A DNA stretch of 64,000 nt from Prorocentrum cordatum (GCA_963575745.1 CAUYUJ010000354.1:45001-109000), one strand, 5' to 3'. Positions 19,545-30,300 are shown, counted from the stretch's first letter. Notes: generated by a model not told the origin, from the letters alone. Translations and numbers: made by a program.

Positions 19545-20260
19545 GTCCACAAGGGGCTTTCCAGCATTGGCTTGCGCGCCTGGACCATGCCCATTCCCCC
19601 TCCTGGTGGCCCTCCTCCAGTCGCTCACAACAAGTGCCCACGGTCGCTCGTTGCGCTCAGCGAAGGACATGGAGAACGGGACGGAAGAGGAGGAGGGATC
19701 TGGGGGAAACAGCAGGGATGGAGAGTAAGCGGGGGAGGAGGAGGAGGAGGAGGAGGAGGAGGAGGAGGAGGAGGAGGAGGAGGAGGAGGAGGATCGCCAA
19801 TCGAGTCTTTGACACCATACTTCAGGAGCAGCTCGGGTTCGGAAGGGGCTCCCTCCTGGTTCTTTTCGCTGCTGCTCCTCTCGCGCCCTCTCGTGCACCC
19901 AGGCGATCTGGGGCCAACAAGATGGGGGGCTGCGTCCCTCATCTACAGTGGGGGCCCGACCACAAGAAGCCCAACCCTGGCCCCCCAGGACATTCACGGG
20001 ATTTTGGTGTGGGAACGTCACATGTGCAGCGCACGTCCATCTTCATCCAAGAAGCCCTAGGCACCCTGGAGGCAAGCAGGGCGTTTCTTGGCATGGGTCT
20101 CCACTGTAGCGCTCCTGATGGTGGGCGGCTTGACTGTCAGAGGAGGCAAGCGGGGCCGTGCTGCCTTGGCCCCAAGCTCTGGCGTTCGGGCCCACAGGGG
20201 CCCCCGCAGCACTGGCTTGCGCGCGTGGAGCTGCCCCTTCCCCACCCCCCTCCCAACGGC
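19545..20260. repeat. Dispersed pair (AGCACTGGCTTGCGCGC) with GAG tract between
   Basis: AGCATTGGCTTGCGCGCCTGG at 19563 and AGCACTGGCTTGCGCGCGTGG at 20210 are diverged copies of one sequence. Between them lies (GAG)n at 19735-19795. Confidence 0.5.
20050..20155 (+). pseudogene. Repeat-like fragment, not needed by the exon chain
   Basis: One frame reads ALGTLEASRAFLGMGLHCSA, then PDGGRLDCQRRQAG. This has the Asp-Gly-Gly-x-x-x-Cys layout of the repeat but lacks a proper Cys-aromatic strand and clear splice sites. The exons at 17963 and 22739 already join in phase without it. It is probably a decayed duplicate exon or chance. Confidence 0.2.
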
Positions 20261-20289
20261 CCCCTGAAACCGCGCAGGGCATCCAGGGC

Positions 20290-20395
20290 CCCCCTCAACG
20301 GCCCCCCTCTCAACGGCCCCCCTCTCAACGACCCCCCTCTCAACGGCCCCCACCCCCCTCTCAACGGCCCCCACCTCCCTCTCAACGGGAAGAGG
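20290..20395. repeat. CAACGGCCCCCCTCT tandem repeat
   Basis: Seven near-perfect copies of a 14-17 bp unit, followed by a (GAG)n tract to about 20455. Confidence 0.9.
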
Positions 20396-20757
20396 AGGAG
20401 GCGGAAGAGGAGGAGGAGCAGGAGGAGGAGGAGGAGCAGGAGGAGAAGGCACCGGAAAAGGAGGGAGCGGTCAGAGACAGCACGGCGGCAGAGTTGGTGG
20501 AGTAAGAGTAGGTGGATGAGGACGATGATGAGGGAGTGGATGAGGTTGTCGTAGGCTGTAACTGGCAATGGATGAAACTCCATCGCAGCGCGCGAAGGGA
20601 GGGCGAACCCTCCTTGGCCGCAGAGGGCGCAAGGGCGGACCCGATGCTCCCTCTGAGTTCCAGCCCCCCCCCCATGGGCTGTCGAGCCACACGGCGTACT
20701 CCTATCTGCCGGTTCGACATTTCCCACGAAGCGGCCATCCGACGAACCCACCCAGGA

Positions 20758-21093
20758 TCATTTACATATCACCGAGAGCACGTTGAACCACACACTTGTG
20801 ACTGGTGCCACTCGAATCCCATTGAAGAGACTCTGATTCGCAGCCACCACGTCCACCCACACGAAGAGGACCACGAAAAGCATCAGCTGCAGGGCACCCT
20901 CCCCGAGAGTCACCTCGACCACGACGTCGAAGCCCCCGAGAAGAGCCCAGCCTGGAATATCACGATGCTGCTGTGGCTCGGCCGAGCTGTGCCCCCTTCT
21001 AAGTGCGCTCGGCCAACCTCGAACCTTCGAGGCGAAAAGGCTAGGGAGTGGATGAGGAGGACGTGGAGGAGGAACGGGGAGGATGACCATCAC
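20758..21093 (-). other. Open minus-strand stretch with a hydrophobic segment, unassigned
   Basis: A 111-codon minus-strand frame contains LQLMLFVVLFVWVDVVAANQ, which could be a membrane span. No splice signals, repeats or family resemblance are evident, and the plus strand is also open. It could be an exon of an antisense gene or chance. Confidence 0.15.
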
Positions 21094-21099
21094 ATGTTC

Positions 21100-21225
21100 A
21101 GAGGGATTTTATATATACGTATAGATATATAAAACTCAATGTGCATATACGGTCTATACTTGTATAACGTTATACAATGTATACATAGGTATCTGTGTAC
21201 ATATATACACATCTAGATATGGGAA
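21100..21225. repeat. AT-rich TATATA/ATACAT low-complexity stretch
   Basis: Many TATA and ATACAT steps in a GC-rich region. No other signal. Confidence 0.6.
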
Positions 21226-21289
21226 TAGGAATCGACCTGGGGCGGGCCCGGATCCACGAGCCCTTGGACTGCCTGAGGATTCTCGGGCG

Positions 21290-21800
21290 GCTCCGAAGGC
21301 TGCCTGGGCCGGGCCAGAGCCTGCTCCAGACGCCCTGCGAGCTCCCCGGATGGCTTCAAAAAGGGCCAAGGGCCCCCCCCCAAGACGCCCAAAGAGGCTT
21401 CCAGGAAGCCCAGATCGCCCCTCAAGGAAAACGGACATTTTCAGCATGTGCGACTCTCGGTGCTTCCACAGCGCCCCCGACGGCCCAAGCGGCCCCCACC
21501 ACACCGCTCCACAACAGCCCAAGAGGCCCGCAAGGGAGTCCCAAAATGGCCCCCAAAAGCCCCAAAACGGCCCAAGAGGCGTCGAAGACGACCAAAAGAA
21601 GGACCCACGAGGTTTTCAATATTGCCGAAGAGGGGCCCCCAGAGGCCCCAAAGGTGCCGAAACAGCCCGCACAGAGGCGCCAAGAGGCGCCCAGACAGGC
21701 CCGAGCAGGGCCCAGAGAGGCTTCGAAATTGTTTCCAAGGGGGCAAAAGAGGTTTCCCAATATACCCCACATGCCTTCCTAATCAGACCGGGCTTCTAAT
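21290..21800. repeat. Family E interior, no termini seen
   Basis: Degenerate CCAAGAGGCC/CCCAAAAGGCCC repeats and CTTCTAATTGCAC resemble the interior of family E elements (reverse orientation). No CCCACCAGCC ends are visible. Confidence 0.45.
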
Positions 21801-22367
21801 TGCACTGGCTGCAGCCATCCTTCGAGTCAAGTGCTCCTGCCTCGCGGCGGCCTCAGCTACTCCTGCGACTCAGCCTGCCGTGCCCCCTCCTCCTCGTAGC
21901 CTGCACTGCCTCCTCCTACGCCTCCTGTTCCGCAGGCTCCTTCTTCTCCGCTCGTTCGCCTCTCGCGCCCTCGCCCTCCTCAGCGTCACAGAGCATCCTG
22001 GGCCCCGAGAGATTCCCTGGTGAACAGCAAGGTGCGAGCCCCGGGAGGAGCACTGGGCCAGGGGAGCAACCATTTTTTATAAGTGAGAAATCGACGCGAC
22101 AGCAACAAACACGCCAAGACAATCTGTGAAGCGGAAACCCACTTCGCACGCGCGCCGAGGGAGAGCGAGTGACCGGTCGGTCCTCTGGCAGAAAATTCGG
22201 CCGAGCCCACTGATATTTACATGCTGCTGTCACCGTTTCGTGGGAACGCGTCGTTTTCGGTGCGATCTGGGGGGCCGCAGGGGGTTCGAACCCTCCCGTT
22301 TCCCGCTCTCGGTTGTGCGAACAGCGCCGACGTCGATGTTATAGATCCGCGCCTACACGACATGTGT

Positions 22368-22369
<2 letters not shown>

Positions 22370-22399
<30 letters not shown>

Positions 22400-22530
22400 G
22401 TGTCTATATGTATCATGCATATATATATATATACATATACGCATGCAGACGTGCATCCATCCATCCATCCATACATACATACATACATACATACATACGT
22501 ACGTACGTACGTACATACATACATACACAC
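22370..22530. repeat. (AT)n, (CATC)n, (CATA)n and (CGTA)n microsatellites
   Basis: Consecutive runs: TATATATATA, ATCCATCCATCC, ACATACATACAT, GTACGTACGTAC. Confidence 0.95.
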
Positions 22531-22738
22531 GTGAATATCTCGCATCCGTTGAAAGAAAGGCGATGCACGCGCGGGCCCTCTCCCTTGGCCCCCTGGAGTT
22601 CACGCGATGAGCACACACTTTCTTCGGATCTAAGTCGAACTTCGGCGCGCGCGCGCGTAGCGCGGGCGTGATTTTATTGAGTTTACATGTATCTTTATAC
22701 AAGGGGAGGCGGGATTGCTGCCGCCGCCCTGATCTCAG

Positions 22739-22807
22739 GCCCTGGTGTGCAACGTAATTGGCGTGCTCGACGGCACGAGCCTAGACGCCGGGCCCCCGAA
22801 GGAGGCG
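22739..22807 (+). CDS. Repeat exon, second half of a unit
   Basis: After CTGATCTCAG the frame reads ALVCNVIGVLDGTSLDAGPP and then KEA, ending at GCG|GTACGG in phase 0. Cys-Asn-Val then Leu-Asp-Gly-x-x-Leu-x-x-Gly is the canonical second half of the unit. It completes the exon at 17963 and leads in phase into 23282. A (GAG)n tract follows. Confidence 0.57.
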
Positions 22808-22859
22808 GTACGGCGACCTCCGCCAATCACGGAAAGTCGCCGTCGTCGTCGGAGGAGAG

Positions 22860-23160
22860 GGAGCAGGAAGAGGAGGAGGAGGAGGAGGAGGAGGAGGAGA
22901 TACCAGTTCCAATTTCTGATCCAATGCCGTCAGCGTTCAGTGCCCAGGACATCTGGGGGAACAGGGGGAGGAGAATGAGGAGGCATCCGATGCCGTCAGT
23001 GCCCGGTGCCCAGGCGGAGGAGGAGGAGGAGGAGGAGGAGGAGGAGGAGGAGGAGGAGGAAGAGGAGGTGGCGGAGCAGGGGGAGGAGGAGGAGGGTGAG
23101 GAGAAGGAGGAGGAGGAGGAGGAGGAGGAGGAGGAGGAGGAGGGGGGCGGAGGAGCTCCC
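22860..23160. repeat. (GAG)n tracts flanked by direct repeats
   Basis: Purine runs at 22865-22905 and 23015-23150. CCAATGCCGTCAGCGTTCAG and CCGATGCCGTCAGTGCCCGG form a direct repeat, at about 22921 and 22987, before the second run. Confidence 0.8.
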
Positions 23161-23281
23161 CTTCCACAGATTTTCAGCGATCATGTGTTCTTCGGTTTGT
23201 GTTTTCTCGATTTCGGCCCCTGTTGGCCGCTGTCGGTCCTTGGGGGCCACCAAACACGGGTCGGGGATGGAACATCCCCAG

Positions 23282-23388
23282 GTGCATGGCGACGCCACAG
23301 ACGACATGTCCGTGGCCGTGGCCAGCCTGGGGACCGACTCCGCCATCTTGTGTTTCTCGATCGACGCCGGCGCGGGGAGCTGCATGGC
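23282..23388 (+). CDS. Repeat exon with ILCF strand
   Basis: Follows ACATCCCCAG and reads VHGDATDDMSVAVASLGTDS and then AILCFSIDAGAGSCMA. It carries the full first half of a unit: Ser-Val-Ala-Val-Ala strand, ILCF, and Gly-Ser-Cys. The start is phase 0 after KEA. The end is uncertain: a GC donor after TGCATG is preferred, but the frame stays open. The matching second half before the stalk exon was not found, so an exon is missing from this model. Confidence 0.63.
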
Positions 23389-24189
23389 CCCGCCACCACA
23401 TCCCGTCGTCGTCGCTCGCCTCGTCATGTTCCTCGATATCGTCATCCTCCTCGTCCTCCTCGCCCCACTCGCCCTTTTCATTATCCTAGTCCTTTTCATC
23501 CTCCTCGTCGTGCGACTCTTCGTCCTCCGCGCCCATCTGGTAAGCCATATCCCCTTGAAGGTCTTGGCCAGATATCTTCGATCCCCGATTGTGTGTATGT
23601 TTCGCAACAGGGACACGACAAGTGTACCCTCCTCCCACCTGCCTATCCTCCCCAGCCCCGCCCACCTCCCCTCTGGAGCTCTTTTGCTCCTATGCTTGCC
23701 GCTTCTGCTGGTCCTCTTGCAGTCAAGACGCTGCAATAAAGGGCCCCTCTGGGTTCAGAAACGGGGCTTTAGATTCCGGTCCGGGACCTCCTTAATCTAG
23801 GTCCTAGGTCGGGGAGCTTCTGATTGCAAAAGGCGTTCGGAAGAGAGGCTATGTTGTTCCAGGGCGGTCCCCTCATTTCTAGGCCCGGGAACCACATGCC
23901 AAGCCGAGGCTCGCGGTGGCCAGAACATCCCTTCCGCTCTTTATTCGGCGCTCCTCATGTCAGCACGGTGTGTGTGTGTGTGTGTGTGAGTGCTCTCCTC
24001 CCCCCCATTCTCATGCTCTTTCTCCTCCTCCTCCGTATCGTCCGCTCGCTTGCTCCCGCCCGCGTGCCCGTCTAGCTCTTGGTTTCGGCGTTGCTGCTGC
24101 TCCGTTTTCCCTCTCTTCTCCGTTCGTTGCTGACTCTCCGCCCGCTTGTCCGTTCTCGTTGTCGCCCCCCCCCCCCCTTTCTTCAGTCG

Positions 24190-24400
24190 GGGCCTGAAAC
24201 GGTGTTGTGACCACACGGTGTGGTGAGTCAGTGGGGATTCGGGGTCATTCCACGGTTTTGGAACTCGGGTCGTTCTCCGGGGACGCTTCGGGCGGCCAGG
24301 GCATCCAGGGTCCCAAGACCGCGCAGTGACGGACCGTGCGATGAGGTATCTTCGGATTCCGAGGTCACTGCGAGGTCTGTCACCAAACGGCTTTGGAGCC
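24190..24400. mobile_element. Family G inverted-repeat element, copy G1
   Basis: Ends GGCCTGAAACGGTG and CACCAAACGGCTTTGGAGCC. Inside: GTGGTGAGTCAGTGGGGATT, CGGGGTCATTCCACGG and GACGGACCGTGCGATGAGG. Copy G2 is at 43034. Confidence 0.7.
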
Positions 24401-24776
24401 CTTTTGATCGCTCTTCCTCCTCACAGCTCCTTCCCTGGGGCGGGGCCTTTTCATGCTGAACGTGGCCCGGGGCCGTAGACTCAGGCTGGGGCGGTGAGGG
24501 TGTGGTATACAACAGGATTGGAGGATCCTCGAGACTACATTCAGCATCGGCGCTGACCTCCTTTGTAGTGTGCATCTCCTGGGAGGCTAAGTGCAGCATC
24601 GGCGCTGCTATAGCTCTGATCGAAAACAGTCACAATCTGACATCATCCCGTTGAATCTCGCTCAATCCCGCGCGATTCGGCTTATTCATATTCAATTTTC
24701 TCTGGCTCAATCAGGCTCAATGGTCTCCTATTCGGGTTTCAAGCCTTGCAGTAGTTCTTACTAAGACTTCTGGGAG

Positions 24777-25024
24777 TTGCCTCCTCATCCTCCCCCCTGT
24801 CTCCTCCCGTGTGGCTTTCGTGGCGGTGCCCGCGTGCCGTCTATCCTCCCCTTCCTTCTCGGCGCTGACAATGCCCCCGACGACCACCTCGATCACATCC
24901 ACCGCCTCGTCCGCCACGGCGACCGCCACGACCGAGACGAGCAGCACGACGCCGCACACGACCACGGCGACCGGCACCACCGCCAGCAGCACCACTGCCA
25001 GCGGCACCCCAGGCCTTCCAAAGA
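24777..25024 (+). CDS. Thr/Ser-rich stalk exon
   Basis: The latter part reads MPPTTTSITSTASSATATAT and then TETSSTTPHTTTATGTTASS, ending GTPGLPK before the donor AAAGA|GTGTCC in phase 1. Such a Thr/Ser run is typical of an O-glycosylated stalk. The exon joins 25578 in phase (S codon split AG-C) to give PKSTTATTATAVPAW, so the stalk runs straight into the TSP1 domain. The start is uncertain: 24777 is the nearest upstream AG acceptor, but the pyrimidine-rich first 80 bases may be intronic. Confidence 0.57.
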
Positions 25025-25059
25025 GTGTCCGAGCAGATGGTCTTGGGGGTCCGCGCTGC

Positions 25060-25159
25060 AGGGTGTGTTTTCCACCACCACCACCATAGGTTGGAGGGGG
25101 AGGGGGTCCTCCTCCTCCTGCTCCTCCTCTTCGTCTTCCTCCTCCTCCTCCTCCTCCTC

Positions 25160-25191
<32 letters not shown>

Positions 25192-25230
25192 TCTAACTTA
25201 TGGTGGTGGTGGTGGAAAACATGCCCATCA
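25060..25230. mobile_element. Family H inverted-repeat element, copy H1
   Basis: GTTTTCCACCACCACCACCA on the left and TGGTGGTGGTGGTGGAAAAC on the right enclose a (CTC)n run. Copy H2 at 40025 has the same design. Confidence 0.75.
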
Positions 25231-25385
25231 TCGCCGATGCGTCGGAGATGTGGCTCGATGTGGAGCCCGATCCCCTCCGCGCCGACGTCGCCGAGGCGTC
25301 ACGGACGTCGCCAAGCACCGCGGGTGCATCGGCGATGCATCCACGATGCGGCGCGATCCTTCGACCCTGTCTACAGTCCACCCGC
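25231..25385. repeat. Family I interspersed sequence (GCATCGGCGATGC core)
   Basis: GATGCGTCGGAGATG, GGCTCGATGTGGAGCCCGAT and GCGCGATCCTTCGACCC are shared with 50354-50530, and partly with 11160-11300. Confidence 0.55.
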
Positions 25386-25577
25386 ACAGTAAGGAAGGTT
25401 AGCCTTCCCGAGGGAACCCCTGCATCCTTGCCTCCTGGGTCCATCGTTGGCCACCTTCATTGGCCGCGCCCCGCTCGAGAAGCTTCGAAATGGGCTCCCA
25501 AGGCCTTTGCATCCTTATCGAGCATCCTTACTGTACGGGTTGCCTGTGCTCGAAAGCCCCGTTCGGGCGGCCTCCAG

Positions 25578-25714
25578 GCACCACCGCCACTACCGCCACC
25601 GCCGTGCCTGCCTGGGAGGCGGCGGCCGGCTGGAGCGACTGCTCCAGCGCGTGCGGGCAGGGGGAGCAGACGCGCAACGTGTCCTGCAGCGCCGGGGACG
25701 AGGCCCTGTGCGAG
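25578..25714 (+). CDS. Thrombospondin type 1 domain, first exon
   Basis: After GGCCTCCAG the frame reads TTATTATAVPAWEAAAGWSD and then CSSACGQGEQTRNVSCSAGD, EALCE. WSDCSSACGQGEQTRNVSC is the TSP1 core (W-S-x-C-S-x-x-C-G-x-G-x-x-x-R-x-x-x-C). The preferred end is a GC donor after TGCGAG, phase 0. The next exon then supplies ARPPESRQC, the usual C-terminal part of TSP1. TSP1 domains are extracellular, often C-mannosylated, and are found in alveolate adhesins. The Thr run at the start continues the stalk of the exon before. Confidence 0.83.
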
Positions 25715-25807
25715 GCCCCGTCGCGGCTGAGCTCGAGAGGGGTTCCCGCTTGTTGTCGATGCCTGGAGACGTTCTCGGGCCCCGGGACCGTCAACAAAGG
25801 ATCCACG

Positions 25808-25978
25808 GTAAAAACTCAGGAGGGAAAGACACACAGGCGCAATTCATCGTCGATTCCCCAGAGAATATGGGAAAATATGGGAAGTGGGGGGAAGACAAAA
25901 ACCAGAAAATACAGGAAACTATAGGAAATCTTATTATTTGTGTATTTATTTGTGTGTCCCAGGGCCCCTTCAAAAACC
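25808..25978. repeat. Family J 165-bp interspersed sequence, copy 2
   Basis: Starts CTCAGGAGGGAAAGACACAC and includes GAAAATATGGGAAGTGGGG and ATTTATTTGTGTGTCCCAGG. It lies about 95 bp after a TSP1 exon. Confidence 0.75.
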
Positions 25979-26339
25979 ACTGCGCCAGATGGACCCTGGG
26001 AGAGGTCCAGGGACCGATTCTGAACGGATTTGGCCGCGTCCCCCTTGCTGGGGACGGTGCGAGGCTCGCGCAGCAGGGTCAGTCAACAGTCCCATGTCCG
26101 CGAGGATTGATTGGACCGTGGCTGGACGTCCATGGCGGTGCATTGGGGGCCACACGCCAGGGAGGGGGAACGCATCGCCGATCCAAGAAATCCTCACGGA
26201 CCTCCGCCAGTTGCGTTTATGCAGCTTGTTCTTTGTCACTTTCTACTTCCTCTTGCTGGCCTGTGTTGGGTAGAGCCGCGTGTCGAAGGGTGACACCTCT
26301 TCTTCATCCTGCTCCCATCTAGACTGCTTACAACCTCGA

Positions 26340-28186
26340 CTACACCTTGAATTGCAAGTTCCTGGTGTTATTTCCCCAGCCAGTGCGTGCAATTAGGCGT
26401 CTTTGACGTGCGGACAGCGGGCGCGGGCGCATTCGCCGACGCCCGTCGCGGTGCGCCGTCAGGTGCGCGAAAGCCGCCGAGCTGTCCTCGGCGTATGAAA
26501 AGTCGCCAACACACAGGCGACCCACCCGGGGCACGCGCTCTCGAGCCTTTCAGCCGCCGACGACACGCTGCTGCCGCAGTGGAGGCAGAAAACCAGGCCC
26601 GGCCCGCGCGCCAAGGCATGGGACCACCATGAGCGGCCAGCAAAGAACGTGGTCAGCATTTCCCCCCTGCTGACGGGCGGGTCCGCACCGCTCTGGCGCG
26701 GGCATGGCGCGGGCGACGGCCGGTCGGCTGGGGTGCCGGCAACTGGGGCAGACGCGGCGCGCGCGCGAGTTCCGCGGCGGGTCCCACGCCTGTCGTGCCG
26801 CTGGCGGCACGCGGCCAGCGGCGCTGCCGCCAATGTGGCCTGCCGCGCGGCCTCATCCAGCAGCTCAAGCTTCCGGTGGCGCGAGCGCCCCAGCTCTGGA
26901 GGCGGGGCCCAGGTTGCAGCGGCGGCGCCAGCGTTGCCCTCGGCCGCCGCGTTGCCGAGGCGAGGCGGTTCCGCTCGCTCAGTCCCAAGCGCCGCGCCTT
27001 AGCATGCGTCTTGTGCGCTGGCACCAAGCGGGCCTGGAGCCGCCAGCTGCGCACGGCGCCCGCCAGCGGCTGCCACAGGTCGGCGTGCCCCCAGTCCCGC
27101 ACGTTTGCGCCTGCCCATATCTGCGCGCACGCCCGCACAACGCACTGGCTGTCCGAGGCGACGTCGGTTGGGCCGCTGACGACGCGAGCCTCCGCCACCG
27201 CGGCTTTGATTTCGGCCCGCTGCGCGGCTTGCAGCTCACCGACTGGGCTAGCGAGGTTGGAAGCCCCCAATCACTGCGCCCGCAGGCCCATCATGCGCTC
27301 GCGCAAGCCGCGGGTCAGCGGGGTGGAGGCATGCCCCGTCGCTCCACACCGTGCATCGGGGCGTGTTGGGGAACAGGTCGGCCTGGGGCGGGAGCTGCGG
27401 GTCCTCGCCCCCGGCGGCCTCCGCAATGGCAGCGTGCAGCGGCGGCAACGCCAGAACCCCTGTCAGCGCGACCCCGGCTGGCAGCAGCTGTCTTTGGTCC
27501 CAAGCGTCCCCCGGCAGGGTCTCCGACCGTGGCAGCGCGGCGCGCTGCGGCCCCCCGGGGCACAGGCAGAGGCGATGCTCGTGGTCTGCGAGGGCCAGCC
27601 TGAGGTGCGGCCGCGTGCCGGCGTCGCCCTTTCATTTCGCCGTCACGGCTTCGGTCACGATGCTGCCGCACATGATGCTGCGCGGCGCCGAAGCAGCCTC
27701 GGCCGCAAGCGTGGCCGCCTGCCGCCCGCTCGCGGGCGCCGCGGACCGCCCAGGCTGGATTTTGGGCCACGCCGCCAAGACGACTCACTCCGTAGCCCGC
27801 CGCGATTGCTTTGCTGGAAGCCACCCTTGCGGCGCTGCTGGCACGCCACTCCAGCGCTCCATGTCCCTACCCAAGCCCAGTTGGCGAAGGCTGCGCAAGG
27901 CAGCCGCCACCGGCCCAACGGCCCTCGCAGCTCCTGCGTGGACTGCGGCAGCCGCGTTGCGCTACAAGGCGGGGTCGAGCTAGTCGACCTGGAGCGCCCG
28001 CGCAGCTTGCAACTCCGGGGCGACGCTCACCGCCGCCTTCGGGTCCAGGCGCCACGTGGGGCTCATCGCGCCGAACACGAGTTTGGCGGCCGCGCCCATG
28101 GCCGGTGGCAACCTTAACGACACGGCTTGGATGCTGGTGGGGGCTTGAAATCCTGTCAATCTGGAGGACCGCTGAACAAACGCCAT
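26340..28186 (-). pseudogene. Decayed retroelement with RNase H domain and zinc-binding tail (antisense)
   Basis: Read on the minus strand from 28186 down. A segment FGAMSPTWRLDPKAAVSVAP looks like a pre-RNase H linker. TVWSDGACLHPADPRLARAH (27448-27250) is the first RNase H motif. After a frameshift, QAAQRAEIKAAVAEARVVSG and TDVASDSQCVVRA supply the second and third acidic positions, and LVPAHKTHAKARRLGLSERN the His region. The fourth acidic residue is lost. Near the end, FCLHCGSSVSSAAERLESAC resembles a Cys-rich retroelement tail. At least two frameshifts and no reverse transcriptase in the window mark it as a dead fragment. It lies in the intron between the two TSP1 exons, opposite to the gene. 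Confidence 0.6.
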
Positions 28187-28189
28187 CTT

Positions 28190-29000
28190 GGACGCAGATT
28201 ATGCCATACTGCGCGTTGTGGGCGCCCTCGTCATTGTTTCCCCTCAGGCCCCGACCTGTTCCAAATCCACAGATTCTGAAATTATGTTGACCAGGCCTGC
28301 GTCGTGTACCCGTCGTACATCCACAGAATTGTTGTTAATCTGTAGATTGGGACTCCGTCGTGGATCCAAAGAATGTCCTTCAATGTGTGGACGATAGCCG
28401 CCCCCTGGCGATTCGGATCCCGTGGCCCCGTTTCACGTACACAGATCAATTTACAATATGTGGATTTTCAATGCGTCGGGTACACGTCCCGAACCAACAG
28501 AATTTGGCAATCTGAAGATTTGATGGGGCCCCCAAAGGGACCCGAGACGACGAGATATTCAGCGCCATAATCAACACATGTCACGAATCTGCAGATTTCG
28601 CCTGCTCCGGGTTGGGCGGTTTGGCCCCTCTCCAGATTCAGAGGGGGGTCGGCACCCAAAACACAGCGCAGTTGCTCGAGCTCGCCCAGGGCCGTAATTT
28701 GGCGCCCGCGGCCGTGCCGGCGCTTACCCGCATCGGCAGGCGGCGGATGCGCGCAGAGCGCCTGCAGGCCACCCGCACCCGCGCCGCAGCCACAGGGTGC
28801 TTTCGCCATTTGCAGGCGACCGCGAGGACCCCGAGGGAGTTGAGGTTTTGTGCGTTCGTACGTTGCGTAAGTTTCTCGTCGTTGCCGCCCGTGGGCGTCT
28901 CGTGGGCGTCTTGTGTGCTGGATCGTTGAGTCGAGGTTTCGTTGCGTAGCCGCCCATGGGCGCCTCGTTGATTATTCGTGTGCTGGATGAGTGTGTCCGA
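28190..29000. other. Intron with short dispersed repeats; one weak open stretch
   Basis: Phrases like CCACAGATTCTG, AATCTGTAGATT, AATCTGAAGATT and AATCTGCAGATT recur at 28266-28600. A plus-strand stretch at 28640-28790 (NTAQLLELAQGRNLAPAAVP) is open and GC3-rich, but it has no splice or family support. Confidence 0.35.
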
Positions 29001-29039
29001 GGTGTCACCATGTTTTCGCCCGTGGCTGGCCTTCGAAGC

Positions 29040-29450
29040 CAGCTGGGCGCATGCCTCCTTGTGCACATATTTTGCACCACATCGGCACAACGCAGCTTGC
29101 ACCATATTGTTTGCACGTCGTGACCCACACCGCAGAACTTCGACCGCACAGTTTGCGCGACGTTGGCCACACCACATAGTTGGCATGACAACGCGTATAC
29201 CACGCAGCTTGCACCACATAGCGTGGACCGCATATATTACACCACATAGCTTGCACTGAACAGGTTGCACCGCATTTTTTCGCCACGCTCTATTCAGCTT
29301 GCATGACGAAGCGTACAACACGTAGCTCTTACCGCATACATTGCACCACATATCTAGCAACACCACACAGCTTAGGCCACGTATCTGGCACCACGTAAGC
29401 CAAGCCTCACAGCTCACACAGTATCGTTCGCACCACACGGTGCACACGTC
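29040..29450. repeat. Degenerate CACCACATAGCTTG short tandem repeats
   Basis: About twenty copies of a 12-25 bp unit ACCACATAGCTTGC/ACCGCATA. Related stretches occur at 52935-53045, 54605-54830 and (inverted) 56095-56240. Confidence 0.7.
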
Positions 29451-29632
29451 CGCAGTCCAGTCTTACATTTCTTGGGCTCCACGCTGGCAACCATTTTCGA
29501 CCCTCCCGGAAGGCCAGGGAACATTCGACTCTCAACGTGGAGCCGCCAATCCTCCCCCTCCCCCCGCCGACCCGAGCCTGGGAGCTGCTCCGTGGCCGGC
29601 CCGTGTTCCCGACAGACGGGCAGCCGGGTGGC

Positions 29633-29680
29633 CCCTCCTCCTCCTCCTCCTCCTCCTCCTCCTCCTCCTCCTCCTCCTTG
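29633..29680. repeat. (CTC)n tract upstream of the second TSP1 exon
   Basis: Perfect CTC triplets ending about 55 bp before the acceptor at 29731. Confidence 0.9.
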
Positions 29681-29732
29681 CCGCAGAAAGATGGGGTGGC
29701 CCCCGCCTCGTGCCCGCTTGGGGCTTGGGCAG

Positions 29733-29841
29733 GCCAGCAGCACGGACGCGCGCCCGCCGGAGTCGAGGCAGTGCTGGCGGTACGCCGAGTGCGCCTACGA
29801 GTGGACGTGCCCGCTGGGGCCGGACCCGGAGACGGGCGAAG
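29733..29841 (+). CDS. Thrombospondin type 1 domain, second exon
   Basis: Follows TTGGGCAG and reads ASSTDARPPESRQCWRYAEC and then AYEWTCPLGPDPETGEG. RPPESRQC closes the TSP1 domain begun at 25578, and the C-x4-C-x3-W pattern after it is common between TSP1 repeats in ADAMTS-like proteins. The donor is GAAG|GTCGGG in phase 1, and the membrane exon at 36281 accepts that phase to give ETGEG-CGVQRALVL. A (GAG)n tract follows from 29883. Confidence 0.72.
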
Positions 29842-29882
29842 GTCGGGCGAGGAGACTGCAGCAGGATTTCAGTGGGGGGGGA

Positions 29883-29936
29883 GGATGAGGAGGAGGAGGA
29901 GGAGGAGGAGGAGGAATTGGAGGAGGAGGAGGAGAC
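29883..29936. repeat. (GAG)n tract
   Basis: GGAGGAGGAG low complexity just after an exon. Confidence 0.9.
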
Positions 29937-30109
29937 AACGTACCTCCCTGCAACTACGGATCAGAGTCAGGGGGCAGGCGCGGGGTGGGTCGCGGGTGGG
30001 TCACGAGTGAACCGCGGGTGAGTCGTGGGGTAGGTCGTTGGGCGGACCGCGGGTGGGTCGTGAGTGTGTCAGGATGAGGGCGACGACATTTACGATCATG
30101 TTCAGACAT

Positions 30110-30300
30110 ATTGTTCTTGCTTGATCGCGTGCCACGCAACACGTATATGCCAAACCCTCGATACCCGCCCTCTCTGTCTTCGACCGTACCCCCTCGGGGG
30201 TATATCTTCTTCACCTGCCGCGCACATTTAGCGCAACCCCAAAACAGGGGAAGGGAGGACGGACGGGGGAAGAGAAGGATGGACCACGCGAGAGGGCCTC
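30110..30300 (+). repeat. Left copy of a duplicated flank of the satellite block
   Basis: CCAAACCCTCGATACCCGC, GGGTATATCTTCTTCACCTG and AGGGGAAGGGAGGACGGACG recur in the same order at 33940-34110. Confidence 0.75.

Noticed and set aside
19175-20554. A 459-residue open frame
   Set aside because: Most of it is Leu/Ser/Arg runs from (CTC)n, (GAG)n and CAACGGCCC repeats, so it is compositional.
22687-23739. A 350-residue frame with poly-Glu
   Set aside because: Poly-Glu comes from (GAG)n tracts. The convincing coding parts are short exons in other frames at 22739 and 23282.
26704-28117. Plus-strand frames of 300-440 residues
   Set aside because: They are shadows of the minus-strand RNase H retroelement. 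The minus strand carries the recognisable motifs.
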